Translations under genes and position numbers: made by a program
Shown here: piece by piece, positions 27,626 to 36,777 of the stretch
Layout: each line of letters begins with the position of its first letter
Numbering within the stretch: the stretch's first letter is position 1
Notes under the pieces: model-generated
The model's input: the letters and a program-made list of their open reading frames with translations, nothing else
The model's database searches: none
Told to the model about the DNA's origin: nothing
Origin: JANMGV01 sp037440405
GTDB lineage: Bacteria; Planctomycetota; Planctomycetia; Pirellulales; Pirellulaceae
DNA: 64,000 nucleotides
Direction: 5' to 3'
Assembly (NCBI GenBank): GCA_037440405.1
Contig: JBBIUE010000001.1
Span: 1 to 64,000, forward strand

Positions 27626-28927
27626 CTACCGCAGTGCTCCTATCAATTGACAGTCACCGTTAGGGAGCCTTGAAACACCAGTGATCTTGCAAGTCAACAA
27701 TTCGAACTCCCGGTTACCAGCGGCTTCGAACCGGAGAGGTGTGTAGCGGCAAGTGGTCCCCTGCCACACTTGCTGCTGACTCGAATCGTATGAGTTCGGT
27801 GTTTCAACGAGAACCTTGACCGTTTCGCCAATAAGCGATCGGCCGTAGTCGCTTTGAAGCTCGCGCTCGACATCCCGCAATCGTTCTACGCGCTGATACT
27901 TTACTTCGGGATCGATCTGATCGGGGTAGGTCGCGGCTTCTGTTCCTTTTCTGGGCGAAAACGAAAAGATGTGCATCTTGGAGAATTGGGCCGAACGGCA
28001 AGTTCGGATCGTCGATTCAAAATCTTCGTCGGTCTCCCCCGGAAAGCCAACGATGACGTCAGTGGTAATGGCAGGCTTATGCATATTCTCCCGGATCAAG
28101 TCGCAACGATCGAGAAACATTTTCGTCGACCAGCGTCTTCTCATGCGACGCAATACCGAATCGCTGCCGCTCTGCAAGCAAAGATGAAAATGAGGAGCGA
28201 TACGCTCAGGATGATCCGCTACGACCTCAATCAGTCTTCGGGGAACTTCCGTGGCCTCGATACTTGATAAGCGAACGCGAAAGTTTCCTGGTAGCTTTAC
28301 TACACGTTCGAGCAAATCAGCCAACTGAATCCACTCCGAGGCTGGCTTGAGCCGATTCCAGTCCAGACCGTAATGCCCTAAATGGATGCCGGTGAAGATA
28401 ATCTCGCGGAAGCCACTATCTGTCAGACGACGGATTTCGTCCAAGATGTGATCGACCGGGCGACTCGAGAGATGGGGACGAACGTAAGGAATGATGCAGT
28501 AGGTGCATCGCAGAGCGCATCCATCTTGAATCTTCAAGAAAGCACGATGTCGATTCGAGAAACTCGTTAGACCATCGGGGACGTCGCGGACGCCGTTTCT
28601 TCCAAGCCAATCTGGAAGTTCGCGTTTATCGAGAATGAGTTCGGAAACTCCAGGAAGCTTCGCAACCTCCTCCGGTGCACGGGTAGCATAGCATCCCATC
28701 ACCACGATTCGAGCACCGGGATTTTCGCGGTGCAGCCGACGAATAGCCTGGCGACTCTTACTATCCCCCTCAGCGGTCACTGTGCAGGTATTGACGAGAC
28801 ACAAATCAGCCGATTGTCTATCCGCAGCATCTTGATATCCGATTCCCATCAGAGCTTGGCGAACATGTTCGGTCTCGTACTGATTGACCTTGCAGCCGAG
28901 GGTAAGGGTCTTCAGGCTAGCGGGCAT
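27626..28927 (-). CDS. mtaB: tRNA t6A37 methylthiotransferase MtaB
   Basis: A 433-residue radical-SAM methylthiotransferase. The N-terminal UPF0004 domain has TLGCKVNQYETE and VNTCTVTAEGDSKSRQ, with MGCYATR giving the third cysteine of the auxiliary 4Fe-4S cluster. The radical-SAM cluster is CALRCTYC near residue 145. TFGCKVNQYET-type starts distinguish MtaB/YqeV from MiaB and RimO. MtaB converts t6A to ms2t6A at position 37 of tRNAs. A C-terminal TRAM-like domain follows. The gene starts three bases past the clpS stop. Confidence 0.93.
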   Translation of the reverse strand: MPASLKTLTLGCKVNQYETEHVRQALMGIGYQDAADRQSADLCLVNTCTVTAEGDSKSRQAIRRLHRENPGARIVVMGCYATRAPEEVAKLPGVSELILDKRELPDWLGRNGVRDVPDGLTSFSNRHRAFLKIQDGCALRCTYCIIPYVRPHLSSRPVDHILDEIRRLTDSGFREIIFTGIHLGHYGLDWNRLKPASEWIQLADLLERVVKLPGNFRVRLSSIEATEVPRRLIEVVADHPERIAPHFHLCLQSGSDSVLRRMRRRWSTKMFLDRCDLIRENMHKPAITTDVIVGFPGETDEDFESTIRTCRSAQFSKMHIFSFSPRKGTEAATYPDQIDPEVKYQRVERLRDVERELQSDYGRSLIGETVKVLVETPNSYDSSQQQVWQGTTCRYTPLRFEAAGNREFELLTCKITGVSRLPNGDCQLIGALR

Positions 28928-28930
28928 GGA

Positions 28931-29266
28931 TCAGTCAGCGTGCTCCGGTTCAATCGAGCAATACATACTTCCTTTGCTCTTCATGCTGAGTGGATCACGG
29001 CCGAACGAGCGAATCTGGTCTCGCTTGAGTTCCGCATGTTCCCGAGTGGTGGTAAGGACAATCGAGCGTCCCGACGTATCGACCTCGCGGGCAATCTGAT
29101 AAGCTCGTTCATAGGTGGCTCCGAAAAGCATTTGTATCATCCGAACCACATACTCGTACGTGTGCTCGGGATCATCCCAAAGCACGACATGGTACCGTGG
29201 TTGCCTTTTCGGTTTTTGCTTCTGCTCAGGTTGTACGACTTCCAGAACGGATGTTGTATCTGACAT
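28931..29266 (-). CDS. clpS: ATP-dependent Clp protease adaptor ClpS
   Basis: A 111-residue adaptor delivering N-degron substrates to ClpA/ClpC with ClpP. A flexible, charged N-terminal tail is followed by the ClpS core: YHVVLWDDPEHTYEYVVRMI, FGATYERAYQIAREVDTSGR. The N-D-x-x-H-T-like pocket is present, with Asp in place of the usual Asn (WDDPEHT), as in many non-enterobacterial ClpS proteins. It is first in a two-gene transcript with mtaB. Confidence 0.95.
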   Translation of the reverse strand: MSDTTSVLEVVQPEQKQKPKRQPRYHVVLWDDPEHTYEYVVRMIQMLFGATYERAYQIAREVDTSGRSIVLTTTREHAELKRDQIRSFGRDPLSMKSKGSMYCSIEPEHAD

Positions 29267-29488
29267 GCTTGACTACTCCTGAAGTCAAAACAGACAAAAT
29301 TGCGTCAGGACCTAGTCCCGCTCAGACCAGGACGCAAAAGGGATCTCGCGGGCGGAATCAGCAACCTTCCTAGAATCCGAAAACAAAGTAGCGGTGGTGC
29401 GACTCTCCCAATCGAGAACATCGCTATATTGTAAAGCCTCGACGGGGTGTTTTGGCAAGCAGAATTTCCTTTTTCACAGAAAAGAATC

Positions 29489-30868
29489 ATGGCTACTTTT
29501 TCGGCAATCGATCAGCATCTTGAGCATAATCGTCAAAGTCACCTGGATCGACTGTTCGAGCTCCTTCGCATTCCGAGCGTGAGCTCCGATCCGTCCCACC
29601 AGCAGGATATGGTCACGGCAGCGGAGTGGGTGCGTGCGAGTTTCGCTGCCATCGGTCTGAAGACGGAACTCATTCCGGGCGATGGTCCATCGATGGTGTA
29701 CGCTGAAACGGAACCCGTACCCGGGAAGCCGGTGGTGCTGGTGTACGGTCACTACGACGTTCAACCTGCCGATCCGTTGGATTTATGGAACACCCCTCCC
29801 TTTGAGCCACAGGTGCGAGACGGGAACATCTATGCTCGCGGAGCGACTGACGATAAGGGTCAGTTCCTAACGCATCTCTTCAGTGTGGCTGCGTGGTTGG
29901 AATCAGGTCAAAAACTGCCGTTGCAAATCAAGTTTCTCATCGAGGGCGAAGAAGAGAAAGGGAGCGAAGTGCTAGCTCATGCTTTGCCAGGGTTACGCGA
30001 AAAGCTTGCCTGTGACGTCATCGTGATCAGCGACGGTTCGCAGTATGGTCCTGGACAGCCGGCAATAACTTATGGTCTTCGAGGAATCGCCTATTTTGAA
30101 TTGCGGGTTCGGGGTCCCAAGCAGGATTTGCATTCTGGCACCTTCGGCGGCTCCGTAACCAATCCCTGCTTAGCCTTAGCCAATTTGCTGTCAGCGATGA
30201 AATCAGCAGAGGGCAAGGTGCAATTGCCCGGATTCTATGACAGCGTCCGACCAATTGAAGAAAGCGAACGGAAAATGTGGGCTTCGCTTGGATTCTCCGA
30301 CGAGGAGTTCGCGAAGAAACTGGGCGTGGCGGCCCTGACTGGCGAAACTGGCTATAACAATCTCGAACGTCGATGGGCGAGACCCACCTTCGAAGTCCAT
30401 GGTCTCTTTGGCGGCTACCAAGGCGAAGGCAGCAAGACAATCATTCCCAGTTGGGCAGGTGCCAAGATTAGCTTTCGATTAGTTCCGAATCAACAACCCG
30501 AGGAAGTCGCCAAGCAACTTCGCGCGTTCGTTGCTGCCAACACGCCTCCCGGCGTTTCCGTGGAAGTAATTGATCTACATGGAGGCAAAGGAGTCGTGGT
30601 TGACCCGAAAAGCCGGTTCATGGCGGCGGCTCAGAAAGCGGTCACCGAAGGCTTTGGCAAAGAAGCCGTGTTGATTCGCGAAGGTGGCTCGATCCCGATC
30701 GTGTCGCAAATGGTCGAATTGACCAAGGCCGACGTGCTCCTCATTGGCTGGGGACTCGACGACGACGGAGCCCATAGTCCCAACGAAAAATTCTGTTTGG
30801 CAGATTTTTATCGTGGGATCAAAGCCAGCACGCGCTTGTGGGAGTATTTGGCTAGCGCTGAAAAATAG
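29489..30868 (+). CDS. M20-family metallodipeptidase
   Basis: About 459 residues, cytosolic. VLVYGHYDVQPADP holds the first metal-binding His and the catalytic Asp, YARGATDDKGQFL the bridging Asp, and IEGEEEKGSE the catalytic Glu pair. A dimerisation domain is inserted in the middle (GLRGIAYFELRVRGPKQDLHSG). This is the CNDP-like dipeptidase subgroup that hydrolyses dipeptides with two zinc ions. ATG at 29489 is preferred over GTG at 29447. The 3' end overlaps by 17 bp with the convergent toroid gene. Confidence 0.93.
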   Translation: MATFSAIDQHLEHNRQSHLDRLFELLRIPSVSSDPSHQQDMVTAAEWVRASFAAIGLKTELIPGDGPSMVYAETEPVPGKPVVLVYGHYDVQPADPLDLWNTPPFEPQVRDGNIYARGATDDKGQFLTHLFSVAAWLESGQKLPLQIKFLIEGEEEKGSEVLAHALPGLREKLACDVIVISDGSQYGPGQPAITYGLRGIAYFELRVRGPKQDLHSGTFGGSVTNPCLALANLLSAMKSAEGKVQLPGFYDSVRPIEESERKMWASLGFSDEEFAKKLGVAALTGETGYNNLERRWARPTFEVHGLFGGYQGEGSKTIIPSWAGAKISFRLVPNQQPEEVAKQLRAFVAANTPPGVSVEVIDLHGGKGVVVDPKSRFMAAAQKAVTEGFGKEAVLIREGGSIPIVSQMVELTKADVLLIGWGLDDDGAHSPNEKFCLADFYRGIKASTRLWEYLASAEK

Positions 30869-31934
30869 GAAGATAACCGCGGTCGAGTTGCAACATGATT
30901 AGGTTGCACGCGGTGACATACACTGGGCTGATCTGTCCCTCCCAGGAACCGTCGGACTTTTGTTCACTTGCAATGCGATCGTAGAGCCGGTTGCGAAACG
31001 GTATCCATTCGGTATCACCTTGTCGATAGACGACCTGCGAGTAATACAGATACGTATAGTGCCAATGTCCAAACGCTTCGGCTTCATTGTTGATGTCGTT
31101 GAGCTTCTGTTTGGCGTAGGCCAACATCGTGGGGACGTATTTGCTTTCGTAGTCTCCGGCGTTGTAAAGACAAGCCAGGGCAGCCGCCGTGATGGCCGGG
31201 CGCGACGAGCCCATTTGCTTGCTGGAATAACTGATTCCGCCATCGGCATTTTGGCAACTGTAGATATAGCGTTTCGCGGCTTCGATGATTTCTCCGGGTA
31301 CAGGGATACCCGCATTACGACAACCGCGAAGCCCTTGAACTTGAGTGATGGTGGTTGAACCTTCATCGTAATCATTGCCGTCTTGGGCGCTGATATAACC
31401 CCAGCCGCCGGACGTCGTCTGCGCGCGAGCGCAAAACGTGACCGCTCGGTTCAGTACATCGACGATTTCCTGGCGTCGATCCGCGAATCCCTCTTCGCCA
31501 AGCACCTGCGACAAGAAAAGCATCGAGAACCCGTGGCCATAGGTATAGCGGAGGTCGCCAGCAGGTTCCCCAATAAGACCGTTATTCCGACCCTTGCTGA
31601 GGATAAAGTCGGTCGTTCGGCTGATGTACTTGGCATAGGGACCCTGGACGGCCGTCGAGCCGGAACAAAGCATTGCCGTACCTGCAAGAGCGGCCACTGC
31701 AGTCGGATAGGGCGGTGTATTCCATTGGCCGCGGGTGGATTGTGTGCGCGCAAGATAGTCCAATCCGCTCCGAATCGCAGAATCCCAGCTCGGTTTGCGG
31801 CTCTCTCGAACTTGCGATCCCTGGGTCGGCATCGCAACACCTCCTTTGCCGCAGAGACAAGTCGCGGTGCCCGCCAAGGCTGACCGAAGCCAATTTCGTC
31901 GATTCCAATACACTTGCGTTATTCCCTCTTCCAT
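30852..31934 (-). CDS. Secreted prenyltransferase/squalene-oxidase-repeat (alpha/alpha toroid) protein
   Basis: About 360 residues with an RR-containing leader (YWNRRNWLRSALAGTA), so probably Tat- or Sec-exported. Toroid repeats are seen as ARAQTTSGGWGYISAQDG, SCQNADGGISYSS and SEQKSDGSWEGQ. DEGSTT takes the place of the DADLS stretch of the paralogue at 4357, and a DXDD cyclase motif is missing. It ends in GYLPIFQR, matching the YLPIYQR end of the first paralogue. It lies 150-180 bp after the gamma-glutamyltransferase gene on the same strand. The start may be the ATG at 31934 or 31964; neither has a clear ribosome site. Confidence 0.82.
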   Translation of the reverse strand: MEEGITQVYWNRRNWLRSALAGTATCLCGKGGVAMPTQGSQVRESRKPSWDSAIRSGLDYLARTQSTRGQWNTPPYPTAVAALAGTAMLCSGSTAVQGPYAKYISRTTDFILSKGRNNGLIGEPAGDLRYTYGHGFSMLFLSQVLGEEGFADRRQEIVDVLNRAVTFCARAQTTSGGWGYISAQDGNDYDEGSTTITQVQGLRGCRNAGIPVPGEIIEAAKRYIYSCQNADGGISYSSKQMGSSRPAITAAALACLYNAGDYESKYVPTMLAYAKQKLNDINNEAEAFGHWHYTYLYYSQVVYRQGDTEWIPFRNRLYDRIASEQKSDGSWEGQISPVYVTACNLIMLQLDRGYLPIFQR

Positions 31935-32117
31935 GCATTCAGCCGAGCTTAGGTGAAAATACATTAGCCCGACGTATAAGTGTGGCGAGCAACTGTGATC
32001 CGTCGCAAACGGAGCGGGTTAGGATTGGTCAAAATTCCATCCACTCGCATCAGCAACTCGCCCCAAAAGCCATCGAAGCTGCATTGTTTACCGCAATTCT
32101 AGACGAAGCGTGTTCAA

Positions 32118-33851
32118 TTAGCCAACAGCAATGGCTTTGCTTGCGGTTCGCGGATCGGATGCTGCAAGCAGTGAGCCTGCATTCATCGCCTGAATACCTT
32201 GAGCGATGGCCAGCACTTTCGCTGATTTCATCGAATGCCCTAGACTTCTCAGACCATCGACCGTCTCCGATTCCATCGTCGATTCGAAGAGGAGTTCATT
32301 TGGACGCCACTGATGATGGATGCGTGGTGAGCGAATCGCTTCGTCGATCGGCTGTTGAAGATCGATCACGCGAAGAAGGTTGAGAAGCGTAGCGGTGATG
32401 ATACGAGGGCCGCCTGCAGCTCCGCAAGTGAGAAACGGAGTGCCGCTTGAATCTGAAACGATGGTCGGACTCATGCTTGAGAGAGGTCGTTTGCCCGGAG
32501 CGATTTCATTGCGGACCGCACCAACCAAACCAAAAGCGTTCGGAGTCCCAGGTGCGATGCTAAAATCGTCCATCTGATTGTTTAGAACAACACCGGTTCC
32601 CGGTACCACAATCTTGCTTCCAAAAAATGTATTGATTGTTGACGTGATGGCGACCCAGTTCCCTTGGTCGTCTGCGGCAGTCAAATGTGTTGTATGCTTC
32701 TTCTCGGAGAATCGCCCCAAGTCTTCATTGGGCAGGGCATGTCCAGCAACTTCAGCCACCGCATCGACCAGAATCCTCTGGCTGAGCTGGCGGCAGTAAC
32801 TGGGATCGATCAATCCAACTGGGACCTGGGCGAAGTCAGCGTCTCCCAGCCAGTAGGCTCGGTCCGCGAAAGCCAACTTCATCGCTTCGCCCACCACATG
32901 ATAAAACGTCGTGGGAGATTGGAGATAGAGCGATGGCAGATCGAATCGTTCGAGCATCATCAACATTTGCGCGATATGCACTCCGCCGGAACTTGGTGGC
33001 GGAAAGCCAACCACCGTGTAACCGCGGTAGGATGTTCTGATGGGTTGGCGCACTTTGACAACGTATCGTGCGAAATCTGCTTGGCTGAGGATGCCACCAA
33101 GATCAGCTAAATACTGAGCAGCCAAAGTTGCGAATTCACCGCGATAGAACCAATCGGGACCATACTGGGCCAAAGCACGTATCGTTCGTGCCAAATCGGT
33201 CTGAATGAGTCGCTCTCCCGGCTCAAGAGGAAGTCCTCCATCCTTAAGAAATATCTGCGCCGATGCAGGAAATCGCTGGAGATTCGATGATTCCGATTTG
33301 ATGGCTGAAGCGAGAGCGGGACTAACTGCAAAACCTTCGGCAGCTAATTTGTATGCAGGTTCCAGGACATCTGACCAGGACAACTTGCCAAGCAACGAGT
33401 GCAGATGATGTACTGCCGCGATGAATCCTGGCACACCCACGGCCAGCGGTCCCGTCTGGCTCGCAGCGGTGTCGACGATTCCGTTCTTTTTGAACATGTC
33501 GCGATGAGCTAGCTGGGGTGCCATCTCGCGTCCATCGAGCGCGAGGAATTCACCGTTCGACCTTCTAACTAGAACAAAGCAACCTCCGCCGATTCCAGAA
33601 TTATGTCCATCGACAACAGACAACACGGAGGCAGCACAAACGGCAGCATCGATGGCGTTACCGCCTTGTTCGAAAACATCTGCGGCAGCCTGTGATGCGA
33701 GCTGCTGGACGGTTGCAGCGACACTTTTTCCAACTGCAGAGAAATCCCCTGCAGTGCTCTGCGGTTCGGTCGCAACTAGCACCCGGCAGGGCGGATTTAG
33801 AATAGCGACCGATGTACCGCCAATGAACTTGATTGCTGCTCTTCGTTTCAT
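32118..33851 (-). CDS. ggt: Gamma-glutamyltransferase
   Basis: A 577-residue Ntn-hydrolase, exported by the leader MKRRAAIKFIGGTSVAI. It cleaves gamma-glutamyl bonds such as those of glutathione. The pro-enzyme is predicted to self-cleave before Thr387 in KKHTTHLTAADDQGN, the nucleophile of the small subunit. Upstream blocks GGNAIDAAVCAASVLSVVDGHNSGIGGG and downstream SSMSPTIV, GAAGGPRI complete the signature. AGGAG eight bases before ATG supports the start. The toroid gene follows downstream on the same strand. Confidence 0.93.
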   Translation of the reverse strand: MKRRAAIKFIGGTSVAILNPPCRVLVATEPQSTAGDFSAVGKSVAATVQQLASQAAADVFEQGGNAIDAAVCAASVLSVVDGHNSGIGGGCFVLVRRSNGEFLALDGREMAPQLAHRDMFKKNGIVDTAASQTGPLAVGVPGFIAAVHHLHSLLGKLSWSDVLEPAYKLAAEGFAVSPALASAIKSESSNLQRFPASAQIFLKDGGLPLEPGERLIQTDLARTIRALAQYGPDWFYRGEFATLAAQYLADLGGILSQADFARYVVKVRQPIRTSYRGYTVVGFPPPSSGGVHIAQMLMMLERFDLPSLYLQSPTTFYHVVGEAMKLAFADRAYWLGDADFAQVPVGLIDPSYCRQLSQRILVDAVAEVAGHALPNEDLGRFSEKKHTTHLTAADDQGNWVAITSTINTFFGSKIVVPGTGVVLNNQMDDFSIAPGTPNAFGLVGAVRNEIAPGKRPLSSMSPTIVSDSSGTPFLTCGAAGGPRIITATLLNLLRVIDLQQPIDEAIRSPRIHHQWRPNELLFESTMESETVDGLRSLGHSMKSAKVLAIAQGIQAMNAGSLLAASDPRTASKAIAVG

Positions 33852-34214
33852 TTAAGGTTCTCCTGCCGTTACTGACAAGATCTCCATTCGTGAGAATCGC
33901 CTAGGGATTTGAACGTCTGCAACTCTTGAGCTTGAGGGTCAACCAGGACGCACTTGATTTATTCGTTGCAGCCACTTCGGAACAACTGTGATTGTAAAGC
34001 ATTTGAACGTGCATCGCTTACCATGAGAACATGCGCCATCAACTCGGATTGGTTCGGAGAGCAAAGGCGCGGTAGCCATCCTCATCGCGGGTTTCAGCGG
34101 AAAGCAAAAGAAAAGCGGCCATAACCCACTTGGATAAGTGAGCTTTGGCCGCAAGAGCTTGGCCATGAGGAGACATTGGCCAAGGCAATTCGCGCTCGGA
34201 AACAGCAATCGGTT
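33852..34214. other. Intergenic region with two hairpins
   Basis: About 360 bp between two minus-strand genes. It holds the terminator of the von Willebrand gene (34105-34152) and, just upstream of that, a second 8-bp hairpin CTTGGCCA/TGGCCAAG (34158-34165, 34177-34184). It presumably contains the ggt promoter; no gene is evident. Confidence 0.55.
34105..34152 (-). terminator. Intrinsic terminator after the TadG-like gene
   Basis: On the minus strand GCGGCCA (34152-34146) pairs with TGGCCGC (34121-34115). An inner CACTT/AAGTG pair extends the stem. A T-rich run (TTTTCTTTTG) follows. It is 63 bp past the stop of the von Willebrand gene. Confidence 0.75.
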
Positions 34215-36104
34215 TTACTCTGGATTAAGCAATCGAGCCGGAGGAACAAAGGAAGCGATTCGATTGTATGCCTCTTTGATTTCAGCTTCCATTTGGGAGA
34301 CGGAGGTTCCGCCAGGTACATCGATGTAAATTCCGCGTCCCAAGTGACAGATAGCCTTCATCAAGTCTCGATCAGCACCTGAACCGACCGCCAATCCATG
34401 GATGGTATAGCCGTTGTCAACGCACTGTTTCGCATACTTCAATACATACCGCTTGTGGGTATTCGTCGTGGTGTAGTCTGCGACGCCATCTCCATCATAG
34501 TCGAACAAGGTATTCCAGTTCCAGTTGCTTGGAAGGTTGGCATTGTCTCCGGAATCCATCGCGTTGGCCTGACCGTCGGTCATCAAAAGAATGGTTGGTT
34601 TGGCACCTGCGCGCGAATGCTGGTCGAGCATGGCCTTAGCCTGTTTTAGCCCCCCTCCCATGTTGGTTGCGTAGTAGTAGTGTCCCGCTTGCTTGTGATG
34701 AATGATGGTCTTGAGCGCATCGTAGTTCGGTCCAAGCGGCTGAGCTGATATGTTCACCGATGGCATGCCAGGTGTATTGAGCACCGTTTCCATCCGAGCG
34801 TAAGTGTCGTAGGAAACCATGCCGACGTAATCATTGAAACTTAGATCTTTCAAGAAGTCGCAGAAGAGTTTTTGTCCTTCTTTCATTGAGTGGAAGGGAT
34901 AGCATCGGCATTTCCACCAATCGGGAGTTCGCGCATAGGCTGCTTCGAACCGCAATTGGTAGTGAAGCAGGGTCATGATGCCGAACTTCATTCGGAAGCC
35001 GTGTTCTCCGATCTTGGGATCAAAATAGCTGCTTCCACTCGTCGTATTGCGAACCATGGCAAAATAGTTGGACCAGCTTCCTGATGGCCAAGGATACTTG
35101 GTATTCGTTAGATTCAATCCACGACGAATATGCGTATCGTTATAGAAATCAAAGGTCTCCCAAGTCGACGATCCTTTACGGATTTCAACCGAATTGATGG
35201 CTCTTCCTGCGTTGGAACCGGTCCCTTGCCACGTTCCGGAATTGGTTGTGGTCGTAAAGGTCTGACTGGTGCCACCGGCAAAGTTGAGCTTAACTCTTTG
35301 CAAGCCGCTGTCGCAGTTGACGAAGACGGATGTATCTTGCCATCGAACCGTGACGTTCGAGCCCCAGGTCGTACTGGGAATGGTTACCCACGTTGGAAAC
35401 CAAGGCATGTTTCCCCAGGTAGGATACCCCAAATCTTGCCAGACTAATTCCATGTTGGAGACAATCTGATTGTAACTCAAGAAGGTCGGTTCTTCCGACG
35501 CGAAGTAGCTATCGAAGTTCATCGAACGGGAAAAGTCCAATACGCAGACGATGTCGCGAGCCTCGACGAATGCCGCCGCTGTTGCAGAAAGGCTATGGGT
35601 TGGTTTGCCGATCGCTTTGCCGAAGCGCATGGCTACGGCACCGTCTGGTTGACTGGTAACGCTTTTGTCACGGCGAACGGTCACTCGCACCACGTTTGCG
35701 GGCGTCGCATTCCACTGAGTCGAGAACTGCTTGGTACTAGGGTTGTAAGTACGCTTTCCAAAGACAACATCATTCTGCGGGTCAACATAGAATCCGTTTA
35801 AGGAAGCCACTTGAACGGCCTTCGTGCGTGCTTGAGTGATTGCGTATTCCGTGACGTTCCCAACATTGGGCCCAGCGTTCTCGACCGCGGCCGTGATCTC
35901 CATCGCCGAGGCAAGAGCTGCGGCATCGGCTGCATTCTGAATGCGCTGTTTGGTTAGAACCAAGTTGGTGTAGTCGATCCCCATGGCGGCAAATGCCAAG
36001 ACAAACGTCATGGCTGCCATCGCGAAGACGACGAATATCCCGCGACGATTCTTTTTACGTAACGGGCGGCTACGTTGATGTACAAGGGTTTGATGTCTAG
36101 TCAT
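34215..36104 (-). CDS. TadG-like pilus-assembly protein with von Willebrand A domain
   Basis: About 629 residues. A basic N-terminus precedes one transmembrane helix (FVVFAMAAMTFVLAFAAMG) and the TadG/TadE-type segment QNAADAAALASAMEITAA. A von Willebrand A domain begins at IVCVLDFSRSMN, whose DxSxS is the metal-ion-dependent adhesion site. It continues with a large insert rich in Trp, Thr and aromatic residues and ends with ILLMTDGQAN and IHGLAVGSGAD. Such proteins are secreted or membrane-anchored partners of Tad (Flp) pili. ATG at 36104 has GGAG eight bases upstream; the longer frame would run through non-coding 14-bp repeats. Third gene of a TadE-TadE-TadG cluster. Confidence 0.88.
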   Translation of the reverse strand: MTRHQTLVHQRSRPLRKKNRRGIFVVFAMAAMTFVLAFAAMGIDYTNLVLTKQRIQNAADAAALASAMEITAAVENAGPNVGNVTEYAITQARTKAVQVASLNGFYVDPQNDVVFGKRTYNPSTKQFSTQWNATPANVVRVTVRRDKSVTSQPDGAVAMRFGKAIGKPTHSLSATAAAFVEARDIVCVLDFSRSMNFDSYFASEEPTFLSYNQIVSNMELVWQDLGYPTWGNMPWFPTWVTIPSTTWGSNVTVRWQDTSVFVNCDSGLQRVKLNFAGGTSQTFTTTTNSGTWQGTGSNAGRAINSVEIRKGSSTWETFDFYNDTHIRRGLNLTNTKYPWPSGSWSNYFAMVRNTTSGSSYFDPKIGEHGFRMKFGIMTLLHYQLRFEAAYARTPDWWKCRCYPFHSMKEGQKLFCDFLKDLSFNDYVGMVSYDTYARMETVLNTPGMPSVNISAQPLGPNYDALKTIIHHKQAGHYYYATNMGGGLKQAKAMLDQHSRAGAKPTILLMTDGQANAMDSGDNANLPSNWNWNTLFDYDGDGVADYTTTNTHKRYVLKYAKQCVDNGYTIHGLAVGSGADRDLMKAICHLGRGIYIDVPGGTSVSQMEAEIKEAYNRIASFVPPARLLNPE

Positions 36105-36116
36105 GGTGAGACTCCG

Positions 36117-36168
36117 GATGCTGAAATCGTGATGCTGAAATCGTGATGCTGAAATCGTGATGCTGAAT
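36117..36168. repeat. 14-bp direct repeats in the leader of the TadG-like gene
   Basis: GATGCTGAAATCGT occurs three times head-to-tail (36117, 36131, 36145), with a partial fourth copy at 36159. The array starts just upstream of the ribosome-binding site of the minus-strand gene. The period is not a multiple of three. Confidence 0.9.
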
Positions 36169-36225
36169 TGAGAGTTTTTGAGAATGGAAAATGAGTGAGA
36201 AAGTTGAGTCGTTTTCACCGTCTTG

Positions 36226-36744
36226 CTAATTTGTCATGATGACACGCCCTCGCCGAAAGACGATCGAAGCTTTGAGATCTCGCCCCGCCATAAAGACCTT
36301 GGGATAATTGTTGACTTGAGAGTAAGGGAGCGTTGCGGTCACTTTGAAAAGCTGTAAATAGTTCGCTGGGCTGGCAACATCGAACGTTTGTCCCATTTGA
36401 GAGCCTTCCGCATGAGTAATCGTCACTGTGACGTTGTTCGCCGGTAACCCAGCCGCCAGAAGGAAATTCTTCAGGTCTCGTTCAATCTTCTGATTGGCAG
36501 TCAAGTTCGCGTTCGTGAGGTCCTTAAAATCCATGCATCCTAAACGTCCCGCTTCGCGTACTGCCGCCGTGAGCGTCGAAGTGGCATTGGTACATTGACC
36601 AAGCTCGAACATACCCAAGAGAATGGCCAAGAGCATCGGTGTGATCACGGCCAACTCGACCGTGGCTGCCCCAGAACGAAGTCCGTTGCGTTTGCTAACT
36701 CTCGACCTCCGAGAGATTCGATTCTTGAACTCGTTGTTGATCAT
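36226..36744 (-). CDS. TadE-like pilus-assembly (pseudopilin) protein
   Basis: About 172 residues. The TadE signature is clear: a basic N-terminus, then GAATVELAVITPMLLAILLGMFELG, a pilin-like Glu followed by one transmembrane helix, and TSTLTAAVREAGRLGC. TadE and TadF are pseudopilin-like minor components processed by a TadV-type prepilin peptidase. The start is uncertain: ATG at 36774 follows the upstream stop too closely for a ribosome site, so I use ATG at 36744. It sits between another TadE-like gene and the TadG-like gene on the same strand. Confidence 0.87.
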   Translation of the reverse strand: MINNEFKNRISRRSRVSKRNGLRSGAATVELAVITPMLLAILLGMFELGQCTNATSTLTAAVREAGRLGCMDFKDLTNANLTANQKIERDLKNFLLAAGLPANNVTVTITHAEGSQMGQTFDVASPANYLQLFKVTATLPYSQVNNYPKVFMAGRDLKASIVFRRGRVIMTN

Positions 36745-36777
36745 GGTGTTACCGTCCCAAAGAATGATTGGCATCTC

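Noticed and set aside
36105..36218. N-terminal extension of the TadG-like protein
   Set aside because: It would translate the 14-bp repeats and lies upstream of a good ribosome site for ATG 36104.
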